Assembly (NCBI GenBank): GCA_032988165.1
Contig: JANTQF010000005.1
Span: forward strand, 231,511 to 295,510
Length of the DNA stretch: 64,000 nt
Source: Emmonsiellopsis sp. PD_33
Lineage: Eukaryota; Ascomycota; Eurotiomycetes; Onygenales; Ajellomycetaceae
Direction: 5' to 3'
Shown: positions 11,664 to 22,390 of the stretch, one piece after another
Position numbering within the stretch: position 1 is the first letter of the stretch
Layout: each line of letters starts with the position of its first letter
The notes under the pieces: generated by a model
Told to the model about the DNA's origin: nothing
Database searches by the model: none
Seen by the model: only the letters and a program-made list of their open reading frames with translations
Position numbers and translations under genes: made by a program

Positions 11664-12982
11664 TCATTCATTCCACCCAGGAACTGGCCACCCGTTCTTC
11701 CCCCCGCCCCGTTCCGGCCAGCCCTCCGGTATCTCCGCATACGTCGGGAGAATATATCTATTCTCGCACTTTGCAACGGAGTTACAGGTCAAGGTACACA
11801 AACCAAATGTCATGCAGTAACACTCCACCGCCGGCGGACAATAGACGGGAGGCATCTGCATGACTACTGCATTTTCATTTTGCGCGTAGGCATAGGAGGT
11901 TAGTTTGCTATAAATGTAGAAAGTGTGGTGAAATTTTCCGAAAATTCCCCGGACGAAGGGGTGGGGTAGTTAACAAAAAGAAGAAACACCATCTAGAAAG
12001 GCGGGCGGAGCAGACGAAGATCAAACTTACTATGCCACAAATATTCCAATACTCTCCCCGCAACCCTATCCTCCAACTCCGTCTCTACCAACCACCTCCT
12101 CACCCTCTCATACTCCGCCCTCCCCCTCATCCTCACCCGCTCCCTCGTCACCGCGAACTGCGACGAACACGGCGCACCCACAACACTGGGCACTCGTGCA
12201 TTGGGGAATATTTCTTGAAATGCAGACGCGTAGGCTGCTTCAGCTTTGAGACGGTCTGGGACCTCCTCGGAGGGATTAATGGTGAGCGACGTGAGAGAGG
12301 GGTTTAAGGGGTGAATTTCATCCGGGCAGCCGGGGACCCAGGCACAGCGGAGAGGCGCGTAGCCGACGCTGTACACATGGGGGAGGCGGAGGGAGGTGAG
12401 GATTGGGACCGAGTCTATTTGGGGGCCGGGTTAGAGGATTTGCTTTTTGGCTATACATATCCTCCATAGAGGAAGAAAGGCGTGCATCGTAAGACTTGCC
12501 GTACCGTAAACCGGGTCATCATTATGCCATTGGTACCGTTTGCCGTGGATAAAGACCATGATATCTGGTAGTTTATCGTAATTGTCAATTATATACCTAT
12601 GTCTTATCTGTTAGAGCCGTGACAATCTGACAAACAGGGAATATCGGAACAAGAATACAAACGTCAAATATACCATTGCCTCCCTCCCCTTATTCATAGG
12701 AACTGTCAACTCCGCACGCGGATCATCAACAACATAAATATTCGCATGCCAGTCCGCCAGATATTCTCTGATCCATGATGTGTCGTCGTCTTTTAGACTA
12801 GCTACAATTAGTGACTTGGAGGAAAGGATAGCCTTTGAGGATTTCGATAATGGATTGGTTGTAGACGGAGCTGAGTTCAATGTTGTGTCAACAAAGAAGA
12901 AGTAGAGGAAGATGGCTACTAGCACAGAAACGATGGATATGGCCCCACGATGGGATTTTAGGAAGCGGATGAGAGGTCTCAT
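11664..12982 (-). CDS. DUF3431-family type II membrane protein
   Basis: Fungal family of unknown function, possibly glycosyltransferase-like (inference). Four minus-strand exons, 12663-12982, 12505-12596, 12031-12414 and 11664-11866, join in frame to 332 residues. Residues about 13-33 (GAISIVSVLVAIFLYFFFV) are a signal anchor. The luminal domain has the family blocks LIVASLKDDDTSWI, NIYVVDDPRAELTVP, MNKGREAMVYLTYIIDNY, IMVFIHGKRYQWHNDDPVYDS, LRLPHVYSVGY and RCAWVPGCPDEIHP. The last exon encodes a Cys-rich tail (VYCPPAVECYC...FGLCTLTC) ending PEGWP and a short variable segment. The third intron (164 nt) was placed so that EYLWH joins VMQMPPVYCP, matching the spacing I know for the family; stopping at 11993 would lose this tail. 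Confidence 0.9.
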
Positions 12983-13335
12983 TGAGACGCTTGTCTAATG
13001 GAAGGAATTCTGCGTAGATTTCCGCTCTCTCTAGAGTTTCGATCATAGAATGAGGTTGCCAAACGGGATGCTTGGATGGTCTCTAGGGTTGCAAGATCAC
13101 ATGATAGATCACTCACTCTCCCTATGACGTAATTTTAGTTAATGATAGTACAGACTTCATCATCCTCTTCACTCAAACATCCCCCTTCGTTGACATCAAC
13201 TCCTCAGTTTTACCAATACTTTCTTGGGTCATGGACTTGAATCTAGAAACCCGTCCGGCAATCAAGAGAAAACTAGTACTGAACACGACAGGCACCAAGT
13301 CAACCGGCTTACTTGCTTAGCCTGTGTTAGCTGCC
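12983..13335. other. Divergent intergenic region
   Basis: Lies between the DUF3431 gene and the small gene at 13336. It contains an ATG at 13231 opening a 29-codon frame ending in TAG at 13320, in frame with and just before the next start. This could be an upstream ORF or a misjudged first exon. Confidence 0.4.
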
Positions 13336-13951
13336 ATGGAGCGAACCAACCTAGACGCCAGCATCGATATGTGCCGGCGGCAAATCGACGCAGGGTGCGA
13401 TGTCGAAAGATACCAAGCTTATCTGGATGACCTGCTAGAGGCAAAGGCAGAGATTGAAGTGTAAGTTCTCCCACTAATCTCCCACAGACAGTATGTATTA
13501 AGTTTACCTTAATCATGAGATAATAGAGACTACGCCGAGGGAGAGCCACCTGGACTTTCCAAGGATGTGTATCAAAGAATCTGGTGTCTGAAGCAGCCAG
13601 TTGAATACGACGAACTTATTCCCATCTCATCCAAAATAAACACGGATGCAATCTTAGAAGCCTACCGCACAGGGAAGCTTGAGATTAAGCCAGGAATGGT
13701 ATCGGTCTGGGTTGATGGAAAACAAATCACTCCCCTGATGCCGGAGGATTGGGACAAACTCTGCCCCTTGTGGGAACAATACAAGGGTCATGCTATCTGG
13801 CTTGAAACTGTATGCAAGTATTCTTGTTATTCCCTTATTTCTATTGACCATACTGAGACACTGTAATATGTAGGGTGAAGGTGTCCTGCCTTGCTTTGCC
13901 CCTTTCTCAATCCCAGCTTCCAACCTTCAAACTACGCAGAACAATGTTTGA
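13336..13951 (+). CDS. Hypothetical protein, 161 residues
   Basis: Not recognised. Exons 13336-13460, 13527-13809 and 13874-13951 are joined by GT-AG introns of 66 and 64 nt with matching phases, which is the main support for a real gene. The protein is soluble and mixed-charge: an N-terminal helix-like stretch rich in Asp/Glu/Arg (ERYQAYLDDLLEAKAEIEV), a central segment with DELIPISSKI and KPGMVSVWVDGKQITPLMPE, and a short Cys-containing tail (LPCFAPFSIP). No membrane segment, signal peptide or repeat. The start could be further upstream (see the 13231 ATG). Confidence 0.6.
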
Positions 13952-14843
13952 AACCCCAACACTCTTGGATTTCCTCGTAACTACAAACTTATGATGTTTT
14001 TTTGCGGAATCACGTCCAACACCGGCTCGCGAGTGAAAAACTGGGGCCGTTAATAGGGGGCGCTTCTGGGCTGAACTCTGGCCGAGGGAGATTTTTGCAA
14101 CATAGAATGAAACACGCAGCATGCTGGCTGGCCGGCCGCGCCCCCTAATAAACTTCCACGACTGCGGCCCGGTTGCAGTGGATCGATCGGTTCTACGTGT
14201 GGAAAAGAAGGGTTGAGATGAGGGCGTTTTACATGGTCTAAAAACCCATGAGATATGGGTGAACCATCAACGGAAACCAGACATATTTTGGAAGAAAAGA
14301 AAAGGCTTATCTTCATTGAGAACATTATCTAGCCAGCAACGCGAATAAGAAAAACAAATTTAACATATTTTAGAAAACTGTCCACAGGGTCTAAAACAAG
14401 GGGTCATATTAACAGCAATAGGAAAACAGAACCGGCAGCTTTCGTCATTAAATTCATCGCGAGCATAGCAGTGTGTAGATGGGAACTTGCTTTGAAAAAC
14501 AAAAACAAAAGATATCAGGCGGGTCGCATCATAAATACATACAGAGGAGGTTCCGCTTGAAGATAGCTGACCTATTTCCGAATAACAAATCGTCGTAACA
14601 CATGGGTAGAAGGGGAGGGAGTAGAAAGTGTAAAGGGGGTTCTAGAACGGGATGAATGGAGGGAGAGGGGAACAATTATCAGATCAGGGATGATAGGTAT
14701 CGATAGTTCAGGGCAGAAGAAAGCGTGATGGCTGCGGGACCATTGTTTCACGTGGTCTACTTGGATGTTTTCGATCCTGATTTGGGATATCGAATCTTTC
14801 GTTTTCGCGTGGTTTAATGCAGAGCTTAAGACATAATAAGCTA
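13952..14843. other. Intergenic, tail-to-tail
   Basis: About 890 nt between convergent genes. No credible coding sequence. A-rich patches near 14330-14520 look like 3' UTR material. Confidence 0.5.
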
Positions 14844-16331
14844 TTAAGAACCACTGCTAAACAAATTCCAAAGCCACCCACCTCGAGTAGATGAGTCTTC
14901 TCTCTCTCTTTCTCGGGATGAACGACGCTCTGGCCCCTCCGATCTCCGGCCCGACTCCAGCACATCATTATCGACGCCGGAATGCTGGTTAGGTCCGTTT
15001 CGATCGGCATTGCTTGAGAGTGGCGGTTGAGGGGGACTATCTGGGATGACAAACGGATTCGTCTGACTTCCTGAACCAGACGGTCTGGATGGGGAGCTAG
15101 CACGCGGTTGTTGTTCCGTCGTCGGGCCATTGTCGCTTGAACCTGTCGGAGACATCGCCCCAATCACTCTCCGGCAATGTGGACAAGTATCATGTGCATC
15201 CAACCAGGGTTCTATGCAAGATCCGTGGAACCAATGCTCGCACGGTAGCATAGTGACTTCGCAATCGGCCTCCACCTTCTCCATGCAGATACCGCAGTCT
15301 GCAGTACCATCGAAGCTAGAGCGTCTCCCCTTGGCCAGTTTATCCTCGAAGACTTTCTGCAACGGCTTGTGTTGGAGGAGTTGAAGCTGATTGATTGTGG
15401 CGCCTCGAGATGTACGAAGTTGAGATTCGCCGAGGGTTTCAACGGCTTGGAGAATTAACGCAAGCGTGGCGGCTCCTATTCCATCGCCAATTGTTTCCGG
15501 ATGACCGTAGGCATCCAGATGTGGCCCTCCAATGATGCTGAAAATGGGTTAGCTGAAGTGCAACAAACTATGGATGGGGGAGGGACAAGACTTGCTCTCT
15601 TAAATGTGCTATCGGGTTGACGTTTGCCTGGGGACGATTGGGGTCCCTCGGAGACAAACGCCAAGGAAACGGCAAGTTCGCATCTGCACCATCTTGGTTA
15701 TGCATACCCAAAGGAGATCGTCGGTGGGGGAAACGGGGGGATGGCATTCCGTAACCAGCACGCTCTGCTGTGAAGTCTTCCAATAGACCAACTAGATCGG
15801 GGAAGCGATCCACTAGATCAGGGGCCCCCCCGCGTTGATTTTGTGGGTTTCCCGTTGGGCGATATGTGGTGCTCGTAAATGAAAATCGGCCATCAGGGGA
15901 GCGGTAGTGACGGTAGGTCGTCCCGCTATCTGGAGATTCTTCAAATTCATAACCTTCATTTCTCGGCGGCCGGACCCCATGACGTGCCCAAAGGTTCATG
16001 GGAGGCGATAAAGAGCGGCCGCGAGAACGGAGAAATGGACTCTCATCATCACGATTATCATGATAATCACGATCTGTAGTTTCGGGTGCAAGAGGTTGTG
16101 GAAGAGGGTTTTCCAACTAATAACATGGGTAATTAGCAAATTGATATCGACACACTCTGCTGCAAGAACGTGCTTGGAGGTAATAGGAGCGGTAATTATC
16201 GGTCATATACGTACAATCTCAACGAAATCTGAGCTGCACAATGGACACTGCAAAGAGTCCTGTCCTTGTCTTGCAGATATCCGCTGACAACCGTGACAGA
16301 ATAGCCTTTCTTGAGGGGTTTGATCAGCCAT
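14844..16331 (-). CDS. RING-H2 E3 ubiquitin ligase with N-terminal zinc ribbon (RNF126/RNF115-like)
   Basis: Predicted ubiquitin-protein ligase. Minus-strand exons 16215-16331, 15587-16116 and 14844-15537 give 446 residues. The N-terminus has two CxxC pairs (FCHGC at 12-15, CPLC at 29-32), the zinc ribbon used by BCA2/RNF126-type ligases to bind ubiquitin or cargo. The middle is Arg/Ser/Pro-rich and disordered. The RING-H2 spans about 297-338: CGICMEKVEADCEVTMLPCEH, then WFHGSC, then CPHCR. The preceding helix (LLQHKPLQKVFEDKL) is also typical. The tail is low-complexity and ends WLWNLFSSGS. The second donor is weak: GT at 15586 (GTCCCT) is needed to keep frame, whereas the nearby GTCTTG would not. 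The start MADQTPQERLFCH is well supported by the zinc ribbon. Confidence 0.9.
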
Positions 16332-18807
16332 GGCGGAGGTGGAATAGGGAATGTCTCTTTTTTCAAAAAAAAGGAATACGTCGACGGCCTACTAGCCCCT
16401 ATACCGTTGGGGGTGGGTAGAAGAGGCGGCGGTGGCCGGGTAGCCGATATAGCCCCCTAAAGGGGGATGCGGGGCGCGTGATGACAGGCGTTCTTCGTGG
16501 GGTGAAAACGCGTCGATATCAGAATTGACGATGGTGTTTCATTGGCGGCAATAAATGGAAGGGCCCCAAATACTCAGAAATGTACGTGGATAAGCTTATG
16601 GGAATCATGTAGGAGTTTGAGGATGAAATGAAATTGCTGATGTAGACGACCGAGGGAGGGGAAAGTGTCAGGATCTATACAGGCGAGAGAGGGGCGACGC
16701 GGGAGTCAAATAGGGTTGGCCAGCAGAGCAGGACAATAAGCCGGCAGCTTCTTAGAAGACCGAACCGGACAGAATGGTAGACATCCGGCGGTTGACAGCG
16801 CAGACAATCCGCGAGTTGTTGACGATGTCTGCGAGAGAACAATGGCGATGACGTCTGCGGGCGATCCTGCTTAGTCAGGCTGCTAACAAGTCCCGTGACC
16901 TGCCCAACCTCCACTGCTTCCGGCGGATGTCGGCGATGTCAACAACAACTTCTTGGAATGAAATACGCCAACGGTGAAAGAGAGAAAAAGAGGGAGAAAG
17001 AGGAGACTCATTGTTGATGAGCCATATGCGAATCCCAGCGACCACGCTGTCACTGAGAGTCTTCATGCGCCATGACCCTCCCAGCTCGCTACTACTACTA
17101 GTAACTACTGGACTAGTATGTTTCTCTCTATCCACTATGCCAACACACAAGGACATCTTTGCAGCGTATGAAGGGCGTCTAAGTGGTTAAAGTCTTGAGA
17201 TTTCCACTTTTCTCTTCCCGCGTGGCATTCATTCATTCTGTCATGACTGGCTGCGTCATGGACGAGGCTGGCCGCTTGCCGCTGTGGTACAATATATAAA
17301 TACTAGTACTTCCCGTTGATGCTTTGTGTGAACTCAACGCACTATTTATTGTACATTGTTCCTTCTTTGCCCAAAAGGGATTGACCAGTAGCGGAACCCG
17401 CTATGAAAGAGACAGCTCTCCTTCATAGTATATTATTAGATCTTTGTTTTGAAATCTGTCGGGTTGAAGCATACCAGGCAGACCTTTGTGGATGACTTCC
17501 CTCACTCTCCTGTGTGACCCTTTGTGACGGCCTAGGATTCAGGCTTCGGAGGAATCCGGATTGTTAAAGTCGGAAATGTTTGATGTTTGTCATGTTGCTT
17601 GGAGGATATGGGCTTGGAAGCGGCCTTGTTTGCGTCCAAGAAGACGGGATCATGCTCACATACAAGATGACTTATATATGTTCTTGGTATGGAGATCTAC
17701 TTCTTAGTCTACAGACTGCAGGCTAAAAATATTTTATTTTGACAGCGGTGCATTCCTGATCGTAAGAGCTGCACACAAATTTAGCTACCTGGCTCCCCTT
17801 CATTATTGACGTCTAGATTGCAAGGGAAAAATAATAAAGACCCCCACCAAAGGGGTGGCAATGGGGAGACAATGGGGAGCTATCTACTCTTTAGCAATGT
17901 GGGTAATATGGAAAGCCTGTTTATCCTTGTCATGAGGCCTGGGCAACATGTACTGGGACCTAATGACAGCTCTGACCTACTACTAATACTTTATAAGCAA
18001 CCTGATAATGACTGAGAGGATGATGTGCATAAAGAAGCAGTACCACTCAGCTCAGCATAATATGAAGGCCTTTCAAGAGACCTGGGGGGAGAACCCCTGA
18101 GGGATCAAGGTGGTTAAAGAACTAAAAATGACAGACTCAGAGAGATGGAGTACCTCCTCAGGATCTACCTATGACCCTGAAGACTGGTTGGACATTAAGG
18201 AACTAGAATAGAACTGATAGTAGCAGTACTCTCTACCCCCCCTTTGACAAGGGTAGAATCTACATGTACTGATAACAACTATCTTGGAGAGTGGTAAGAC
18301 AGGGTTTAAGTCCCTGCACCAGTGCCCAGGGTTGGGCTCGCACACCTCTTCTGGGTTACATAGGCTTAGCTTAGGTAGTTGAATCAAAAACAACTTTAGG
18401 GTGGAAGAATAATAAAGACCACGCATTAAGCTCATATGTATTATATATGGTATATCGAAGAGAGAAGAGAGATGGCACATAAAACAACAGGTAAGTAAAA
18501 TATGCAGAGAAATGAAGATGACAGGGGGAAAAATCATACGAAATCATTAAAAGGAAATAGATCCGCCAGATATAAACTCACCAGCGGCAGCAGCAGCAGC
18601 GACACCTGCAAACAAGCACAACGCACCCATGGGGAACATAATCCCTTCTCAAAAGCCTTTCCGCGGTGCCACCTAGCACCTCCGGTTCAAACCATGCGGG
18701 ATATCATATCGAAACCTCAAAACTTCCCCTCCAACCGAATGTCCCCAATCCACACCAGGCCGTAACTCATCTCCAATCATCATCCCCACCAACCCCCATC
18801 CAGTCGT
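16332..18807. other. Intergenic, 2.5 kb, with repeat-like debris
   Basis: No intact gene. The first 1 kb is probably the ligase promoter. From about 17,780 to 18,420 the composition changes and the sequence looks like old repeat debris, bounded by a 13-bp direct repeat (AATAATAAAGACC at 17830-17842 and 18408-18420). An AGC trinucleotide run lies at about 18586-18600. The right end is FIS1 3' UTR. Confidence 0.45.
18300..18316 (+). other. tRNA T-arm-like hairpin (relic)
   Basis: A perfect 5-bp stem, CAGGG/CCCTG, closes a 7-nt loop TTTAAGT, which is a T-arm (TTCRANY) with one C-to-T change. It is preceded by AGTGG, like a D-arm, but no anticodon arm fits between. Best read as a decayed tRNA or SINE-like fragment. 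Confidence 0.25.
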
Positions 18808-19546
18808 CTACCGCCTCTTCGCCCCCTTCATGATCAAGCCCCCCACCACGCCCGCCGCCAACGCCACACCTCCCAAAATCGCAACGCCCACCAATCCCTC
18901 CTTGGCGACCTTATCATCAATCAACGTCCTTAAACTCGCAGCTTGGAGGTTTCCGGGCTCATGGTCGAGAAGGAGATCGTTATATCTCCGGGCTTCGCCG
19001 TAGTTGCCTAGCTTGTAGTTTCCGAGGGCGAGGTAGTAGAGGCATTCTCGTCGGCGTTCGCGGGCGGACTTGAAGATCTCGGAAAGCAGGCGGACGCCTT
19101 CTTGCTGCTCGTTGCGCGCGGAGGATTTTATTAGGCCCTGTGGGTTGGGGGTGTTAGTTGGTTCCTGGTGTCATGATGCAGATGCTTTTGGGGGCTTGGA
19201 TGGAGTGTCTGGGTTGGCAGAGAAATATGGAATAGGGTTGTATGTACCCAGGCATAGTTGAATTTGGTCTGTACGCCAACATATTCTCCCTCCTTTTCGT
19301 ACTGTGCTCGCAGAACTTGCAGCTCTGCGGGTTTTAGCGGGCTGTGGGTTGTCGTGTTAGCTGTTGTTGCGGAATGGACAGCGGAGGAGCGCATGGTGCA
19401 CTCCTTGAGGGATCCTAGAGACGGGGTCGAGCTGTATAACTAACCTCTCAGCATCCGCCGCATCTGCATTTTGAAATATGTTAGCAATAGGCACACGGCT
19501 AAGTTTGGAGCCTGCGGACGGACATACATGGAAGATTAGAACCCAT
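18808..19546 (-). CDS. FIS1: Mitochondrial fission 1 protein (FIS1)
   Basis: Tail-anchored adaptor of the outer mitochondrial and peroxisomal membrane that recruits the fission machinery. Minus-strand exons 19528-19546 (19 nt), 19445-19463 (19 nt), 19248-19341 and 18808-19137 give 153 residues, the usual family length. The two tiny exons yield MGSNLPYAADAE before SPLKPAELQVLRAQYE, which matches the conserved fungal N-terminus. TPR-like helices follow (TKFNYAWGLIKS, GVRLLSEIF, ECLYYLALGNYKLGNYGEAR). The C-terminus is a hydrophobic Gly/Ala-rich anchor (GVAILGGVALAAGVVGGLI) ending MKGAKRR, a basic tail typical of mitochondrial targeting. Head-to-head with SPC24. Confidence 0.95.
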
Positions 19547-19894
19547 AGGACTGTCCGAGGGGTGGTTTTTCTTTGGCAAGCTGTTCGGGTAATGCTGTCA
19601 CAGGAAGACCGCAGTCAAACAGGCCACTGAAGCAGTATTGTCTGGAATGCGGATGTCTGGCCAGCAAGAGATGTAGATATGCCGTGGCGTTGCCGAGTTT
19701 TGGCGGAATTGCTGCCGCCAAGCGCCAAGTCATGTGGCGGTTGCTGCCGCGACGGGAAAACGTCAACAGTCTGACCTCATCGCATATTTCTTTTGTTTCT
19801 TCGGCACATCCACCACGAAGCTATTCGAACACACAACTCAAATCAACGTTTAACAACCCATCCACATCTCCGTCCACAGTGACACTCCGCCAAA
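19547..19894. promoter_or_regulatory. Shared divergent promoter of FIS1 and SPC24
   Basis: About 350 nt between the two start codons on opposite strands; both core promoters must lie here. No clear TATA box seen. Confidence 0.6.
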
Positions 19895-20716
19895 ATGCTA
19901 CTCGACGAAGATCCCGCCACCGTTCGTCTCCCAACCCATCCCGAGAGAGCATAAAACAACCAACTAACCAACCCATAGCTAATCCACCACACAATCGGCA
20001 ACTTCAACATCCAACCCGACAAACTCGCCCTCACCCGCATAACAGACTCCCTCTCCTCCCTCCAACAATCCCGCGACCAGCGCACCCGCGAAGCCGAAAT
20101 CTCCCTGCGCAAACTCGCCCGCAACCTCAACACGCTCAACGCGCAACACGCCGACAATGTCACCTCGCACGACCCATCGCGCCACGCGGCACAGGTAGTC
20201 GAGCTGGACACGAAGAAGTTCCGCATTGCCAAGGCCGCGTCGGAGTTGGAGATTGAGAGCGAGAGGCTGGAGGGGGAGTTGGAGATGTTGAAGGCGAAGC
20301 TGGCGGAGTTGGATGCGCAGGGGTTGGAGGGGGATGAGCTGGCGAGGAGGGAGAGGGAGGTGGATGATTCGACGATGTGGGTTTTGCTCTTTTTTTCCCG
20401 GATGTCCAGATGGCTCTGCAGTGTCTCTGTTTCCCCCCCCCTCCTGGATGCGGTTATGGCTTTGTTCGGATATAATTGTTGCGCGCTAGTTATGAGGTGC
20501 GCATGAGAGAGTGATGAAAAGCTAATCGAGTATTACAGACTGCGACTAAAAATCTACCGATCTCTCGGGATTGATGTCGAAGCGGACGAGGCCGGGAACT
20601 ACAATAAAGCCATCATCCGAAATAGTCGAAAAGGAGACGTCCACGTCGTCAACATCGATCCTAAGTTCTCGAGGTTCTTCTATGCCAATTACTTCTGGCA
20701 AACGATGCAGGGGTGA
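19895..20716 (+). CDS. SPC24: Kinetochore protein SPC24 (Ndc80 complex)
   Basis: Subunit of the Ndc80 complex that, with Spc25, anchors the complex to the inner kinetochore. Exons 19895-19921, 19979-20376 and 20539-20716 join in frame to 200 residues. The start MLLDEDPAT/LIHHTIGNFNI is the conserved fungal N-terminus, interrupted by an intron after nine codons. A long coiled coil follows (about 25-145; LDTKKFRIAKAASELEIESE and ELEMLKAKLAELDAQ). The last exon encodes the globular C-terminal domain that packs with Spc25: LRLKIYRSLGI...IRNSRKGDVHVVNIDPKFS, ending FWQTMQG. Confidence 0.95.
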
Positions 20717-21109
20717 TTTGATTACGATGTATTGCAGCGGATTATGGCGTCTGGATACCCCTTGTTTGGTTTTATGATAATGATATGTAAAGGGGGTTTT
20801 TTATGGGAGGGATTTTTGTTGCAACCGGCGTACAAGGCATGGATAGTGGAGGGACGGAATGATTTTTCAATTGGGGACTGCAGATTCTATCGGGTGTTTT
20901 GGATATATATGTATTCAGCATTGAAGACGAAGGTGACAGCCTAGACTATCGCAAGGATCCGATTTGGCTCGACTGGTTGATCTATGGTCTGGTTAACATA
21001 TACATCTGATATGCACTGCAAAAACGTAGTAGTGACCAAACAGTCACTTCCGGAAAGCAGCATCTCTCAAACACGACCGCACCCATGCTGTACCCCTCAC
21101 CACAGTGTA
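20717..21109. other. Intergenic between convergent genes
   Basis: About 390 nt; 3' UTR-like, nothing coding seen. Confidence 0.5.
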
Positions 21110-21901
21110 TTAGACCGTCTCCGTCTCCTGCTTCAGGGGCTCACCACCCTCCAAACGCTCTTCAACCCCATCCATAACATCCATAGCAGGCTTCTGGTCC
21201 ATAAACCACACCTTCAGCCACGCCAGCTTCTCCAGGTTATCGCAATGCACATAACGCATCTTCGGCCCCGCCACCTCATCAAAATGCATATTACAAAGGC
21301 CACCAGCAGCATGCTTAACCCTGCGGCCCTGCAGAAACAACTCCGTCGCCTTTCTCATATCCATATACCCCTCCTTCGTCATCGCCTCGGGAAAATCCTT
21401 CGTAAAATCCTCATTGATAGCCTTGGCAAGATACGGATTCGGCCCCTGCGCAGCCTTCACCCGGTCGCAATCACGCTCACCCGTCCTCCCATCACACAGT
21501 CGGCACATGAACACCTTGGGCATGACCCGCAATTCCTTCCGTCGGGTGCGAAGTTGACAGGCGGCCCGGAACATGGGTACCTGATGGAGTAGAGCTAGCA
21601 GGAAATAGAACACTGCTAGCGGGATGCTTAGGCTGCGGCAGCTGAGGGAGATCGCTCCCGCGACCCAGTATGTTGCGTGGAGAGTGACTGTCCACCAGCT
21701 GAGAGAGGTTTTAAAGACATGGGCTTCTACCGCGCGCTCGTTGAGTTCGAAGATTGATTTGGAGCTGCCTGGATAGAATTGTCCCTGGTGGATGTCTTCA
21801 CGGGTCAAGGTTGCATGCCTTATGAAGCCCGACCAGGAGGCAATGCACCCCAGGCCTAGCACATTGAAGGTATCGAGGGCGTGAATAACCTTGTCGTCCA
21901 T
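21110..21901 (-). CDS. Hypothetical membrane protein, 263 residues
   Basis: Not recognised. Single uninterrupted minus-strand frame from a clear ATG. Two strong hydrophobic segments (about 66-87, SLSWWTVTLHATYWVAGAISL, and 91-110, LSIPLAVFYFLLALLHQ) form a hairpin; residues 11-25 are weakly hydrophobic. After a basic stretch (RTRRKELR) the soluble C-terminal half has CRLC (133-136) with a further Cys at 145, and ends acidic (ETETV). Length and codon regularity support a real gene, probably a fungal-specific orphan. Confidence 0.7.
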   Translation of the reverse strand: MDDKVIHALDTFNVLGLGCIASWSGFIRHATLTREDIHQGQFYPGSSKSIFELNERAVEAHVFKTSLSWWTVTLHATYWVAGAISLSCRSLSIPLAVFYFLLALLHQVPMFRAACQLRTRRKELRVMPKVFMCRLCDGRTGERDCDRVKAAQGPNPYLAKAINEDFTKDFPEAMTKEGYMDMRKATELFLQGRRVKHAAGGLCNMHFDEVAGPKMRYVHCDNLEKLAWLKVWFMDQKPAMDVMDGVEERLEGGEPLKQETETV

Positions 21902-22390
21902 TTTGGATTTTCGGTCGGTGAGTGCGTGCGGTATTGAAGGTTTGGCAGACTTGACGGGGTGGGCTATTGGGGGGTTGCGTGAGAGTGGGAGTGCTGGATG
22001 TTGGATGTTGGATGTTGGAGGGAAAAGGGAGATTGTAGAGAAGGAAATGTGGAGGTAATATCAACAACAACATGTGGTGACTATCGGAAGGACCGGGAGG
22101 CAAACGGAAACTCCTACCAACAGATAGAGTTGACAGTTTCGGATCGTTGGTAGCGACTTTAGCAACGAGTTTTAAGCTTAAAGCGTCATCTAAACGGGAA
22201 ATTAGGAGACACTATATTTGAATTTGTATACTCGAAATATTGTTATGGGTATAGAAGATCGAGGGAGGGTAGACTTGGAGGACATCGTTGGGGCCGATGG
22301 TCTCGCACCTCCTCCTTCATATAAACGGTTGAGGCAGGCGAGGACGAATCGATATCGAAAAAAGAAAGAAAAGGAAAGATCGAGCGTGAT
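21902..22390. other. Intergenic
   Basis: Upstream region of the gene at 21901 (minus). Contains three near-tandem copies of TTGGATG near 21990-22015, just upstream of that gene. Otherwise nothing seen. Confidence 0.45.

Noticed and set aside
16675..17156. Overlapping minus-strand frames (79 and 93 codons)
   Set aside because: Short, no features, in a promoter-like region upstream of the RING ligase.
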